Assembly: GCF_000378465.1 (NCBI RefSeq)
Contig: NZ_KB899916.1
Location: 95,308-159,307 of the forward strand
Origin: Elioraea tepidiphila DSM 17972
GTDB taxonomy: Bacteria > Pseudomonadota > Alphaproteobacteria > Acetobacterales > Acetobacteraceae
Reading direction: 5' to 3'
DNA length: 64,000 nt
Shown here: positions 1-8,615 of the stretch, piece after piece
Numbering within the stretch: the stretch's first letter is position 1
Layout: each line of letters begins with the position of its first letter
Position numbers and translations under genes: made by a program
The notes under the pieces: model-generated
What the model was told of the DNA's origin: nothing
The model's database searches: none
What the model saw: only the letters and a program-made list of their open reading frames with translations

Positions 1-1009
1 CGGTCTCGGCCGCCTCGCCGACGGGGATGACGGCGATGGGCGGTTCGGGCGGGGGCACGTCGCCGGCCAGCATGGCGAGGCGCTCGATGCCGGCCGCCCA
101 GCCGACCGCGGGCGTGGGCGGGCCGCCCATCTCCTCGACCAGCCCGTCGTAGCGGCCGCCGGCCATCACCGTGCCCTGGGCGCCGAGCCGGTCGGTGACG
201 AACTCGAAGGCGGTGTGGCTGTAGTAGTCGAGCCCGCGCACGATCCGCGGGTTCACGCGGAACGTCACGCCGAAGGCTCCAAGATGACGCTGCACGGCGT
301 CCCAGTGCGCGCGCGCCGTCCCGGTGAGATAGGGGAAGATGTCGGGCGCATCCGCGACGATGGCGCGGTCGGTCTCGTCCTTGCTGTCGAGCACGCGCAG
401 CGGGTTGCGGTGCAGGCGCGCGCGGCTGTCCTCGGAGAGCTGCCCCTCGTGGGCGGAGAGGAAGGCGATCAACGCGGCGCGATAGGCGGAGCGGCTTTCG
501 CGGTCGCCGAGCGTATTGATCTCCAGCGTGGTGCCCTCGGCCACGCCCAGCGACTCCAGGATCGCCTGGCCGCAGGCGATGATCTCGGCGTCCGCGAGCG
601 GCTCACCCGCGCCGACGGTCTCGATGCCGATCTGGTGGAACTGGCGGTAGCGGCCTTTCTGCGGCCGTTCGTAGCGGAACATCGGCCCCGCGTAGAACAC
701 CTTCTGCGGCAGCGATTGGGTCAGCCCGTTGGAGACGAGCGCCCGGCACACGCCGGCGGTGTTCTCGGGGCGGAGCGTGATGCTTTCGCCGCCGCGATCC
801 TCGAAGGTGTACATCTCCTTGGTGACGACGTCGGAGGTGTCGCCGAGCGAGCGGGTGAAGACGCGGGTGTCCTCGATCACCGGCGTCTGCCACTCCTCGA
901 AGCCCCAGAGTTCGGCGATGCGGCGGGCGGTTTCGGCGACGTGGCGATGGCGGCGCATCTCCTCGCCGATGAGGTCGCGGGTGCCGCGGATGGGTTGCAG
1001 GGCGCTCAT
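1..1009 (-). CDS. hisS: Histidyl-tRNA synthetase, 3' end cut by window edge
   Basis: Class II aminoacyl-tRNA synthetase that charges tRNA-His in the cytoplasm. About 336 codons from the ATG at 1009 are present; the C-terminal anticodon-binding end lies beyond base 1. Motif 1 is near residues 42-51. Motif 2, with the ATP-binding arginine in [16 protein letters not shown], is at 111-125. The histidine-specific RGLDYYSHT motif is near 257. It lies downstream of the ABC permease that ends at 1132, and a hairpin at 1086-1103 suggests the two are not simply co-transcribed. A TTGACA on the minus strand at 1045-1040 has no convincing -10 box. Confidence 0.96.
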   Translation of the reverse strand, partial: MSALQPIRGTRDLIGEEMRRHRHVAETARRIAELWGFEEWQTPVIEDTRVFTRSLGDTSDVVTKEMYTFEDRGGESITLRPENTAGVCRALVSNGLTQSLPQKVFYAGPMFRYERPQKGRYRQFHQIGIETVGAGEPLADAEIIACGQAILESLGVAEGTTLEINTLGDRESRSAYRAALIAFLSAHEGQLSEDSRARLHRNPLRVLDSKDETDRAIVADAPDIFPYLTGTARAHWDAVQRHLGAFGVTFRVNPRIVRGLDYYSHTAFEFVTDRLGAQGTVMAGGRYDGLVEEMGGPPTPAVGWAAGIERLAMLAGDVPPPEPPIAVIPVGEAAET

Positions 1010-1085
1010 GGCGCCCGGATGGGGCGAGGTCAAAGCCCGTGTCAAGGGAGAGGGGTTCGGAGAGCGGGGAGGGTCCGATTGCTTC

Positions 1086-1103
1086 GCTGGCCCGAGGGCC
1101 AGC
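1086..1103 (-). terminator. GC-rich hairpin between ABC operon and hisS
   Basis: GCTGGCCC and GGGCCAGC form a perfect 8-base inverted repeat with a 2-base spacer, 28 bases downstream of the permease stop codon. No T-run follows on the minus strand, so it may be a factor-dependent or leaky terminator, or only an mRNA-stabilising stem. Confidence 0.4.
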
Positions 1104-1131
1104 TACGCCGGCCCTGTCCCCCGGGATTCCG

Positions 1132-2043
1132 TCAGGCCCTCACATCCATCGCCTGCCTCAGCCCGTCGGAGAGGAGGTTGAAGCAGATCGACGTGGCGAA
1201 GATGCAGGCGCCCGGCAGCATCGCCACGGTCGGGTTGACGTAGATCGCGGTGCGCAGCGTGTTCAGCATCAGGCCCCATTCGGGCTCGGGCGGGGTGACA
1301 CCGAGGCCGAGGAACGACAACCCCGAGGCGAGGATCATCGACACCGAGATCAGGCTGGTGGCGTAGACGAAGATCGGCCCCAGCACGTTGCCGAGGATGT
1401 GCACGCGGATGATGGTCAGCGGCCCGGCCCCGGAGGCGCGCGCGGCCTCGACGAAATCGAGCCCCCGGACCCCGGTGGTCACGCTCTCGGCGACGCGGAT
1501 CACGGGCGGGATGAACACCAGCGTCAGCGACAGGATGGCGTTGATGGTGCCGGCGCCCAGCGCGCCGGAGATGGCGATCGCGAGCAGCACCGAGGGGAAG
1601 GCGTAGAACACGTCGGTGACGCGCATGATCAGCATGTTCACCGCGCCGCCGACATAGCCCGCGAGCACGCCGAACAGCGTGCCGATCAGGAAAGCGAGCA
1701 CGACCGGGGTGATGCCCATGAACCAGGAGAGCCTGCCGCCATAGAGCAGGCGGGTCAGCATGTCGCGGCCGAGCTCGTCGGTGCCGAGCAGATGGTTCGG
1801 CGTGCCGACCATGCGCAGCCGGCGCAGCATCGAGCCCTGGTAGGGGTCGTGCGGCGCGATCAGGTGGGCGAACACGATCGCGAGGAACATCGCGATCAGG
1901 ATCAGCGCGCAGGCGATGGTGACCGGGTCGCGCCGCAGCCGCTTCCACACCCCGGCCCAGTAGCCCTGGCTCTTCTGCGCCGCCTCGCGCGCCTGGACCG
2001 CGAGCTCGGCGGCGGCAGCGGTGCGGGCGGTCCCGTCGGCCAT
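1132..2043 (-). CDS. Peptide/nickel-type ABC transporter permease, DppC-like
   Basis: Inner-membrane permease of a peptide/opine/nickel-type ABC importer, 303 residues, normal for DppC/OppC. The first membrane segment is near residues 41-63. The family signature LLGTDELGRD follows the first periplasmic loop near 86-93. The EAA loop that docks the ATPase (EAARASGAG) is near 199-207. The gene starts three bases after the stop of the DppB-like partner and is last in the order binding protein, DppB, DppC. No ATPase gene is linked, so the system must borrow one from elsewhere. The substrate cannot be told from sequence. Confidence 0.93.
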   Translation of the reverse strand: MADGTARTAAAAELAVQAREAAQKSQGYWAGVWKRLRRDPVTIACALILIAMFLAIVFAHLIAPHDPYQGSMLRRLRMVGTPNHLLGTDELGRDMLTRLLYGGRLSWFMGITPVVLAFLIGTLFGVLAGYVGGAVNMLIMRVTDVFYAFPSVLLAIAISGALGAGTINAILSLTLVFIPPVIRVAESVTTGVRGLDFVEAARASGAGPLTIIRVHILGNVLGPIFVYATSLISVSMILASGLSFLGLGVTPPEPEWGLMLNTLRTAIYVNPTVAMLPGACIFATSICFNLLSDGLRQAMDVRA

Positions 2044-2046
2044 CGC

Positions 2047-3000
2047 TCAGCCCCGCTTGATGCGCGGGTCGAGCGCGGTCTGCACCAGGTCGACCAGCAG
2101 GTTCAGCGCGACGAAGAACATCGCCAGCACGAGGATGGTGGCCTGGAGCACGGGCAGGTCGCGCTGGAAGATCGCGTTGTTGAGCAAGAGGCCAGTCCCG
2201 GGCCAGGAGAACACCGTCTCGACCAGGATCGAGCCGCCCATCAGGTAGCCGAGCTGCAGCCCCATCACGGCGATCGTGTTGGGGGCGGCGTTCTTGACCA
2301 CGTGCCAGAACACGCCCCGGCCGGTGAGCCCCTTGCCGCGCAGCGTCTGGATGAAGTCCTGGTTCAGGATCTCGGCGACGATGCCGCGCACGGTGCGCGT
2401 GACGATGCCCATCGGGATCACCGAAAGCGTGACGGCCGGCAGGATCAAATGCTGGATGTGCTCCCAGTCCCAGGACCAGTCGGCCGACCCGCCCGGCCCG
2501 GCGCCCATCGCCGGCAGCCAGGGGAGCTGGACCGAGAAGATCACCACCAGCACCATGCCGAGCCAGTAATGCGGCACCGACACGCCGGCGACAGCGAGGC
2601 TGACGGCGATCTTGTCGATGAAGGTCCCCTGGAAGCTGCCTGCGAGCGCGCCGAGGATGCTGCCGAGGACGAAGCCGATCAGCGCCGCCGTCAGGGCGAG
2701 ACGGAGCGTGTTGCCAATCGCGACCGAAAGGTCGGACCAGACGGTGCGGCCGGTGGCCAGCGAGCTGCCGAAATCGCCGACCGAGACCTTGGCCAGCCAG
2801 ATGCCGAACTGGATCGGCAGCGGCTGATCCAGCCCGTAGTCGCGGCGGATCTGCTCGACCAGTTCGAGCGGCGCGTCGGCCGGCACGATCGCGTTGATGG
2901 GATCGCCCGGCGCGATGTGCACCAGCATGAAGCAAACGAGCCCGACCGAGAGCGCGATCGGGATCGCATAGATGAAGCGGCGGATCAGGTAGAACAGCAT
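2047..3000 (-). CDS. Peptide/nickel-type ABC transporter permease, DppB-like
   Basis: The other membrane subunit of the importer, 317 residues. A hydrophobic helix at about residues 9-30 follows the family opening MLFYLIRRF. The usual IAPGDP motif follows, and the EAA-type loop is in the LRGKGLTGRG region. The C-terminus DLVQTALDPRIKRG is typical of DppB/GsiC proteins. The gene lies 43 bases after the binding-protein gene and 3 bases before the DppC-like gene, so the three are one operon. A heterodimer with the DppC-like protein is expected. Confidence 0.93.
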   Translation of the reverse strand: MLFYLIRRFIYAIPIALSVGLVCFMLVHIAPGDPINAIVPADAPLELVEQIRRDYGLDQPLPIQFGIWLAKVSVGDFGSSLATGRTVWSDLSVAIGNTLRLALTAALIGFVLGSILGALAGSFQGTFIDKIAVSLAVAGVSVPHYWLGMVLVVIFSVQLPWLPAMGAGPGGSADWSWDWEHIQHLILPAVTLSVIPMGIVTRTVRGIVAEILNQDFIQTLRGKGLTGRGVFWHVVKNAAPNTIAVMGLQLGYLMGGSILVETVFSWPGTGLLLNNAIFQRDLPVLQATILVLAMFFVALNLLVDLVQTALDPRIKRG

Positions 3001-3043
3001 CGCCGATGCGGGGCGGCGCGGAAGACCCGCGCCGCCCGCCTGC

Positions 3044-4660
3044 TCACTGGATGTAGGGCAGGGTCAGATCGACGAACCACGACTGCGGCTGGACGAAGCC
3101 GCGCACGCGGGGTGACATCGCCCGCGGCGAGACGTCGTGCGCGATCCAGATGAATAGCGCCTCGTCCACGCCGGCCGCATGCAGCTTCGCGAGCGCGGCA
3201 TCACGCGCCGTGGCGTCGAAGCTGGTGCGCGCCTCGGCGACCATGGCGTCGAAGCGCGGATCGCTGAAATGGCCCCAGTTGTTGGAGACTGGCGGGGCCA
3301 TCTTGCTGTCCCAGAACCGCACCATGGCAAAGAACGGGTCCATCGCGGCGAAGGAGACGTTGATCGCATGCGCGCCGCGCGCCGAGGCGTCCTTGCAGCC
3401 GCGGCGCCAGTTGGTGAACAGCGCGTTCCACTCGATCACATCGAACTCGACGTTGACACCGATCTCGCGCAGGTTCTGCTGCACGTACTCGTTCATCGGC
3501 AGAGGCTGCATCTGCCCGGATCCCGAGGCCGAGATCTGCACCTTGAGCGTCAGCGGCCGTTGCGGGCCGTAACCGGCTTCCGCGAGTAGGCGCCTGGCCG
3601 CCTCCGGGTCGTGCTTGATCTGGAACGAGGGGTTGCCCCACCAGGGATGGCCCGGCTGCACGGTGCCGACCGCGGGGACCATCAGTCCGCCGAGCAGCGT
3701 CTTCAGCCCCTCGCGGTCGATGCCCAGGTTGATCGCCTTGCGGATGCGCACATCCGCGAGGGGGCTGCCGTCGACGAAGCAGGGCTGCCACGGCCAGACA
3801 TGGGGTTGCGTGTTGCTCTCGATGCGCATGCCGCGCGCGCGGAGCTGCGGGATCGCGTCGGGCGCGGGCGCCTCGATCCAGTCGACCTGGCCCGAGAGCA
3901 GGGCTGCGGTGCGGGCGTTCGCCTCCGGGATCGGCAGCAGCACGATCCGCTCGGCCTTGGCCTTGGTGCCCCAGTAGGCATCGTTGCGCACATACTCGGC
4001 GCGCTCGCGCGGCACGAAGCGCGCCATGCGGAACGGCCCGGTGCCGGACGGATCGGCGGCGAAGGCGTTCCATGCCGCCTCCGCGGAGGCGGCTGTCGCG
4101 CGCTTGCGCTCCCAGTGCGTCGGGCTCGCCATGAACAGGTTGGTCAGGTTGATCGGCAGGAGCGAGTCCGGCTCGGAGGTGTAGAGCGCGACGGTGTAGT
4201 CGTCGATCTTCTCGGCGCGGCGCAGGGTGGGCATGCGCGTTGCGGTGACGCCGACCTGGCGCGGGTCGAAATGCGGCGCCTCGCGATCGAGCACCTTGCG
4301 CACGTTCCATACGACCGCGTCGGCGTTGAAGTCCGAGCCGTCATGGAACTTCACGCCCTGGCGCAGCCGGAAGACCCACTTGGTCTTGTCGTTCGCATCG
4401 ACCGCCCACTCGGTCGCGAGCGAGGGCACGAGCGGCGTGGCCCGGTCGCCGCGGGTCAGGTCCCACGCGGTCAGGCTGTCGTAGAGCGGGATGCCGGTGA
4501 AGCGGTTGCCCTCGAAACCCTGGTCGGGCTGGCCGTGGGTCAGCGGGATGTCGGCCGCCGTCATGCCGATGCGGATCGTGCCCTGGGCCGACGCGTCGAG
4601 CGCGTATCCGGCGGGCAGCGCCGCACAGGCGGCGGCGAGCAGCAGGCGTCGCAGTGTCAT
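3044..4660 (-). CDS. ABC transporter solute-binding protein, family 5 (DppA/OppA type)
   Basis: Periplasmic binding protein of about 538 residues, first gene of the importer operon. The start at 4660 follows a purine-rich GGACGAGGG and gives a signal peptide MTLRRLLLAAACAALP ending near ASAQG. The reading frame stays open upstream but that part does not resemble the family. The SBP family 5 hallmarks LRQGVKFHDGSDFNADAVVWN and GTGPFRM are present. The closest functional guess is uptake of a small peptide or similar amide, since the divergent neighbour is a racemase-family enzyme. The specific ligand is unknown. Confidence 0.92.
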   Translation of the reverse strand: MTLRRLLLAAACAALPAGYALDASAQGTIRIGMTAADIPLTHGQPDQGFEGNRFTGIPLYDSLTAWDLTRGDRATPLVPSLATEWAVDANDKTKWVFRLRQGVKFHDGSDFNADAVVWNVRKVLDREAPHFDPRQVGVTATRMPTLRRAEKIDDYTVALYTSEPDSLLPINLTNLFMASPTHWERKRATAASAEAAWNAFAADPSGTGPFRMARFVPRERAEYVRNDAYWGTKAKAERIVLLPIPEANARTAALLSGQVDWIEAPAPDAIPQLRARGMRIESNTQPHVWPWQPCFVDGSPLADVRIRKAINLGIDREGLKTLLGGLMVPAVGTVQPGHPWWGNPSFQIKHDPEAARRLLAEAGYGPQRPLTLKVQISASGSGQMQPLPMNEYVQQNLREIGVNVEFDVIEWNALFTNWRRGCKDASARGAHAINVSFAAMDPFFAMVRFWDSKMAPPVSNNWGHFSDPRFDAMVAEARTSFDATARDAALAKLHAAGVDEALFIWIAHDVSPRAMSPRVRGFVQPQSWFVDLTLPYIQ

Positions 4661-4831
4661 TGCACCCTCGTCCCCGTTTGGTTGAGCCTCTGGATCGGAG
4701 CGTCCCAGGATGCGGGGGCATTTGGCAAGCCCCATGCCACACGCGCGGCCCCTTGCCGCCGGGCAAGCTCCGGGGCTTTGCTGCGGCACTGCACACGGCG
4801 TGGGCACCCTGCCCCGCAAACCGGCGGAGCG

Positions 4832-5602
4832 ATGATGCGGCTGCTGTTGATCAACGGCAACACGGACCCGGCGATGACGGCGCGGATGGTGACGCTGGCG
4901 CAGGGCGCCGCGGGCGCCGGCGTGGGCATCGTCGGCGCGACAGCGCGGTTCGGCGCGCGCTACATCTCGACCCGCAGCGCGGCCGCGATCGCCGGCCACG
5001 CGGTGCTGGACGCACTCGCCCACGCACTCGCCGAAGGTACGCATCCTGACGCCGTGCTGCTCGCCTGCTTCGGCGACCCCGGCATCGCGGCGCTGCGCGA
5101 GCTCTCGCCCGTGCCGGTGGTCGGGATGGCCGAGGCGTCGATCCTCACCGCGGCAACCGTTGCCGGACGGATCGCGCTGCTGACGGGCGGGGCGCGCTGG
5201 GTGCCGATGCTGACGGAGTACGTCGCCGCCCTCGGTTTCGGGAAGCGCGTTGTCGTACGCGGGATCGCACTGACCGGGGACGCCATCGCCGCCGATCCCG
5301 ATGCCGCGCTGCCGGCCCTTGCGGCCGAGGCGCGGGCGGCGGTCGAGCGGGACGGCGCGGAGGCCGTGGTGCTGGGTGGGGCAGGGCTTGCGGGTCTGTC
5401 CGTGCGCATCGCCGATGCCGTACCCGTGCCGCTGCTCGACAGCCTGACCTGCATGGTGCGCTGGGCGATCGCGCTTGCCCCCGCGGCAGCACCGAAACCG
5501 AGCGCCGGCAGCTATGCTGCGCCACCCCCCGTGCCGGTGGACGGGCTGTCGGCTCCCCTGACCGGGCTGCTCGCGCCGGCGACGACATCGGCCGGCGCCT
5601 GA
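4832..5602 (+). CDS. Asp/Glu/hydantoin racemase-family protein lacking the second cysteine
   Basis: Cytoplasmic protein of 256 residues (MMRLLLINGNT start, preceded by GGCGGAGCG) with the Asp/Glu/hydantoin racemase fold. The first catalytic cysteine is kept in LLACFGDPG (Cys79). The second should lie in a VLGCAGM-like motif, but VVLGGAGLAG has Gly183 (codon GGG). Two-cysteine racemisation is therefore unlikely. A decarboxylase- or isomerase-like single-cysteine chemistry, or loss of activity, is possible. The last 40 or so residues are a Pro/Ala-rich tail whose coding DNA overlaps the 3' end of mnhG on the other strand. It is divergent from the peptide-type ABC operon. Confidence 0.8.
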   Translation: MMRLLLINGNTDPAMTARMVTLAQGAAGAGVGIVGATARFGARYISTRSAAAIAGHAVLDALAHALAEGTHPDAVLLACFGDPGIAALRELSPVPVVGMAEASILTAATVAGRIALLTGGARWVPMLTEYVAALGFGKRVVVRGIALTGDAIAADPDAALPALAAEARAAVERDGAEAVVLGGAGLAGLSVRIADAVPVPLLDSLTCMVRWAIALAPAAAPKPSAGSYAAPPPVPVDGLSAPLTGLLAPATTSAGA

Positions 5603-5955
5603 CAGACGCGCGCGTTGAGGTCGTAGCGGCCCTCGAGGTCGTCGCGCACCTGGCTCGGGTCACGCGGCACGCCGAGCAGATAGGTGGCGCGCGCGATCAG
5701 GTGCGAGGCGATCGGTGTGGTGAACAGCAGGAACGCCACTCCGGCAAGCGCGCGCACCACGACATCGAACTCGCCGACGCCGATCGCGACCGCGAAGAAC
5801 AGCAGGCCTCCCCCGAGCGTGCCGGACTTGGACGAGGCGTGCATGCGCATGAGCGCATCGGGCAGGCGCCAGATGCCGATCGCAGCGATCAGCGCGAAGC
5901 CCGACCCCGCGAGCACCAGCACGATCAGGACGAGCTGGGTCACGACCTCAATCAT
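5512..5955 (-). CDS. mnhG: Mrp/Mnh Na+/H+ antiporter subunit G
   Basis: Small membrane subunit of the Mrp cation/proton antiporter. The ATG at 5955 gives MIEVVTQLVLIVLVLAGSGF with three predicted helices and the conserved segment LPDALMRMHASSKSGTLG. At 147 residues it is longer than the usual 110-125. The extra C-terminal tail (after about residue 100) is hydrophilic and low-complexity, and its last 91 bases are antisense to the end of the racemase-family gene. It starts inside mnhF (8-base overlap) and closes the operon. Confidence 0.93.
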   Translation of the reverse strand: MIEVVTQLVLIVLVLAGSGFALIAAIGIWRLPDALMRMHASSKSGTLGGGLLFFAVAIGVGEFDVVVRALAGVAFLLFTTPIASHLIARATYLLGVPRDPSQVRDDLEGRYDLNARVCQAPADVVAGASSPVRGADSPSTGTGGGAA

Positions 5956-6268
5956 CGGCGTGGTCCAGCGGCGGCGGGTCAGCCTGGCGGGCGCGGCGGA
6001 ACGCGACCCACTCGACATAGCGGGCGAAGGCGACGGTGGAGAGGAACGAGATGAGCGCCATCACCAGCGCGACATCGACATAGCTCGACGAGCCCGAGAC
6101 CAGCGCGAACAGGAGTGCGGCACAGATCGCGGTCAGCGCCAGCATGTCGAGCGCGACGATCCGGTCGGGCAAATGCGGGCCGACGACAAGGCGCGCAAGC
6201 CCGAGCGCGAAGGAGATCGCGAGCATGCCCCAGCCGATCCAGATCGCGATGGCGAGCGCCGCACTCAT
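5948..6268 (-). CDS. mnhF: Mrp/Mnh Na+/H+ antiporter subunit F
   Basis: Membrane subunit F, 106 residues, with three hydrophobic helices and the conserved LARLVVGPHLPDRIVALDML segment characteristic of MrpF. ATG overlaps the mnhE stop codon (ATGA). The C-terminus is charged (RRARQADPPPLDHADD). In Mrp complexes all seven small and large subunits are needed for full Na+(Li+)/H+ exchange; translational coupling here fits equal-stoichiometry assembly. Confidence 0.95.
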   Translation of the reverse strand: MSAALAIAIWIGWGMLAISFALGLARLVVGPHLPDRIVALDMLALTAICAALLFALVSGSSSYVDVALVMALISFLSTVAFARYVEWVAFRRARQADPPPLDHADD

Positions 6269-6756
6269 CGCAGGAACTCCAACAGGCCGCGCTCGAAATT
6301 CTCCTTGATGTCGTGCAGCACCGCGTCCGGATCGTCCAGGAACATCGCGTGCACGTAGAGGGTGGAGCGATCCTCGGAGACGTCGAGCGACAGCGTTCCG
6401 GGGGTGAGCGTGATCAGGATCGCGAGCGCGGCGATCTCGACATCGCGTTCCGCCTGCAGCGGCACCGCGATCACCCCGGGCTGCGCGGTGATACGCGGGC
6501 TCAGCACCTGGCGCGCGATCAGGATCGAGGATTGCAGCAGCGCGTTGGCGTAGAAGCCGAAGAAGCTCACGAAGGCGATCGTCTTGCGGAAGTACTGCGG
6601 TTCAGGGCCGTCCCAGACGCGGCGCGTGAGGTAGAGCACGCCGAACCCCGCGAGGAAGCCGGTCAACAGCGTCCAGGGCGCGAAGCTGCCGAAGGCGCCG
6701 CACCAGGCGAGCATCAGCATCAGGTTGATCGCGAACATGCTGGCGGGGCGCTTCAC
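6265..6756 (-). CDS. mnhE: Mrp/Mnh Na+/H+ antiporter subunit E
   Basis: Subunit E, 163 residues from the GTG at 6756. That GTG overlaps the TGA of mnhD (GTGA), which decides this start over the downstream ATG at 6738. Two N-terminal hydrophobic helices (from MFAINLMLMLAWCGAF) are followed by a cytoplasmic domain with the family motif LAILITLTPGTLSLDVSED and YVHAMFLDD. Normal length for MrpE. Confidence 0.94.
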   Translation of the reverse strand: MKRPASMFAINLMLMLAWCGAFGSFAPWTLLTGFLAGFGVLYLTRRVWDGPEPQYFRKTIAFVSFFGFYANALLQSSILIARQVLSPRITAQPGVIAVPLQAERDVEIAALAILITLTPGTLSLDVSEDRSTLYVHAMFLDDPDAVLHDIKENFERGLLEFLR

Positions 6757-8252
6757 GGCAGCCCCCCCAGCACCGCGGCCGCGTAGACGGTCGGATCGAG
6801 CATCTCGGCGGCGGCACGCTCGGCGACGATCCAGAACGGCTGGGCGAACAGGCCGATCACGATGGTCATCGCCGCGAGCGTCACGATCGGCGCCAGCATC
6901 GCCGCCGGGGCGGCTGCGAGCGGCGCGGCCGCCTCCCCGCCCTCGGGGTGCGGCTTCCAGAACGCCTCGCCCCAGATCTTGGTCATCGAGTAGATGGTGA
7001 GCAGCCCGGTGACGAGCGCGGCGGCCGCGATCCACCACTCGCGACCCTCCAGCGCCGCGCGTACCAGGATCAGCTTGGCCCAGAACCCCGAGAGCGGCGG
7101 GAAGCCGGCGAGGCTGAAGGCGGGGATGAAGAACAGCACCCCGAGCAGCGGGGCGGACTGGTAGAGCCCGCCGATCTTCTTCAGCTCCATCGAGCCGGTG
7201 AGCCGCGCGGCCACCCCGGCGATCAGGAACAGGTTCGCCTTCACGATGATGTGGTGGACGAGATAGAACACCGAGCCCACGATCGCGAGCGGCGTGTAGA
7301 GGGCGAGCCCCATCACCATGTAACCGATCTGGCTGATGATGTGCCACGAGAGGATGCGCCGCATCTCGCTCTGCGCCGCCGCCCCGAGCACGCCGGTGAT
7401 CATGGTCAGGCCCGAGACCCAGAGCAGGATCTCGTGCGTCCAGCCGACATCGTGCGTGAACAGCAGCGTGAAGGCGCGCATCAGCGCATAGACGCCGACC
7501 TTGGTGAGCAGGCCCGCGAACACCGCCGAGACCGAGACAAGCGGCGTATGGTAGGCGGCCGGCAGCCAGAAGAACAGCGGGAACACGGCGGCCTTCATGC
7601 CGAACGCCGCCATCAGCAGCATCGCCGACGCGGTCAGCACGCCGGTATTGCCCACGTTCGGGATCGTGCGCGAGAGATCGGCGTAGTTGAGCGTCCCTGT
7701 CATGCCGTAAATGAGGCCGACCGCGAGCAGGAACAGCAGCGTCGCCACGAGGTTGAGCGCGACGTATTTCACCGCGCCATCGGTCTGCGCCTTGGTGCCG
7801 CCGATCGTCATCAGCCCGAACGAGGCGATCAGCATCACCTCGAACCAGACATAGAGGTTGAACAGGTCCCCGGTGATGAACGCACCGCACACGCCGAGCA
7901 GCAGCACGTGGCTCAGCGGATGGAACCAGGCGCGGCGGTGGCGCTCCTCGATCTCGGGGATCGCGAAGATCAGGCAGGCCGCGCCGGTGATCGCGGCGAT
8001 CAGCGTCATCACCGCGCCGAAGGTGTCGACCGCCAGCGTGATCCCGAACGGCGCGTCCCAGTTGCTCGACTGCACGACGATCATGCCGCCGCGCCAGACC
8101 GCGTCCATCAGCGCGATCGACGCCGCGAGCAGCGCGAAGGCGCCGGCGAGAGACAGGGCGCGCTGGGTGCGCGGCATCGCATGGGCGAGCGTGGTGGCCG
8201 CCGCGGTGGTCATCGCGACGATCAGCGGGGCTGCGGCGTACCAGCCGCTCAC
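6753..8252 (-). CDS. mnhD: Mrp/Mnh Na+/H+ antiporter subunit D
   Basis: Large antiporter-like subunit of 499 residues, homologous to the NuoM/NuoN proton channels of complex I. It has about fourteen predicted membrane helices and the proton_antipo_M signature with conserved acidic and lysine residues (FEVMLIASFGLM, GGTKAQTDGAVKY, AVFAGLLTKVGVYALMR). The GTG start overlaps the mnhC stop (GTGA). Confidence 0.96.
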   Translation of the reverse strand: MSGWYAAAPLIVAMTTAAATTLAHAMPRTQRALSLAGAFALLAASIALMDAVWRGGMIVVQSSNWDAPFGITLAVDTFGAVMTLIAAITGAACLIFAIPEIEERHRRAWFHPLSHVLLLGVCGAFITGDLFNLYVWFEVMLIASFGLMTIGGTKAQTDGAVKYVALNLVATLLFLLAVGLIYGMTGTLNYADLSRTIPNVGNTGVLTASAMLLMAAFGMKAAVFPLFFWLPAAYHTPLVSVSAVFAGLLTKVGVYALMRAFTLLFTHDVGWTHEILLWVSGLTMITGVLGAAAQSEMRRILSWHIISQIGYMVMGLALYTPLAIVGSVFYLVHHIIVKANLFLIAGVAARLTGSMELKKIGGLYQSAPLLGVLFFIPAFSLAGFPPLSGFWAKLILVRAALEGREWWIAAAALVTGLLTIYSMTKIWGEAFWKPHPEGGEAAAPLAAAPAAMLAPIVTLAAMTIVIGLFAQPFWIVAERAAAEMLDPTVYAAAVLGGLP

Positions 8253-8614
8253 GGCTTCACCTCCCCGGGCGGCTCGGCCTCGCGCATCTCGTCGGTGCGG
8301 ATGGTGCCGAGCCGGACATAGGCCTGCCAGGCGAGCACGAGCGCGAAGGCCAGCAGGCCGAAGCCGATCACGATCGCGGTCAGGACCAGCGCCTGCGGCA
8401 GCGGGTTGGCGAAGGCCCCCTCGATCGCCTCGGCATCCAGCGGCACCAGCGGCGGAACATCGCGGGTCAGGCGGCCTGCCGTGAAGATCAGCAGGTTCAC
8501 CGCATTGCCGAGCACCGCGAAGCCGAGCAGCAGCCGGATCAGGTTGCGCGACAGCATCAGCCAGGTCGCAACCCCGGTGAGCAGCCCGATCAGGAGCGCG
8601 AGCGGCACCTCCAT
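8249..8614 (-). CDS. mnhC: Mrp/Mnh Na+/H+ antiporter subunit C
   Basis: NuoK-like membrane subunit, 121 residues, three helices, with the family segment NLIRLLLGFAVLGNAVNLLIF and the second conserved stretch LPQALVLTAIVIGFGLLAFAL. It starts one base after the mnhB stop codon. A short charged C-terminal tail is the only deviation from the family. Confidence 0.95.
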   Translation of the reverse strand: MEVPLALLIGLLTGVATWLMLSRNLIRLLLGFAVLGNAVNLLIFTAGRLTRDVPPLVPLDAEAIEGAFANPLPQALVLTAIVIGFGLLAFALVLAWQAYVRLGTIRTDEMREAEPPGEVKP

Positions 8615-8615
8615 C

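Noticed and set aside
1017..1045. Sigma-70 promoter for hisS from TTGACA at 1045-1040
   Set aside because: The expected -10 position reads a GC-rich hexamer with no match to the consensus.
1039..3153. A 704-codon open frame on the plus strand, opposite the peptide-type ABC permeases
   Set aside because: It is rich in His, Arg, Gln and Asp, has no recognisable domain, and runs antisense to clear permease genes. Such frames are common in GC-rich DNA.
3611..4831. Plus-strand extension of the racemase-family frame
   Set aside because: It is antisense to the binding protein. The ATG at 4832 has a ribosome site and begins the conserved fold.
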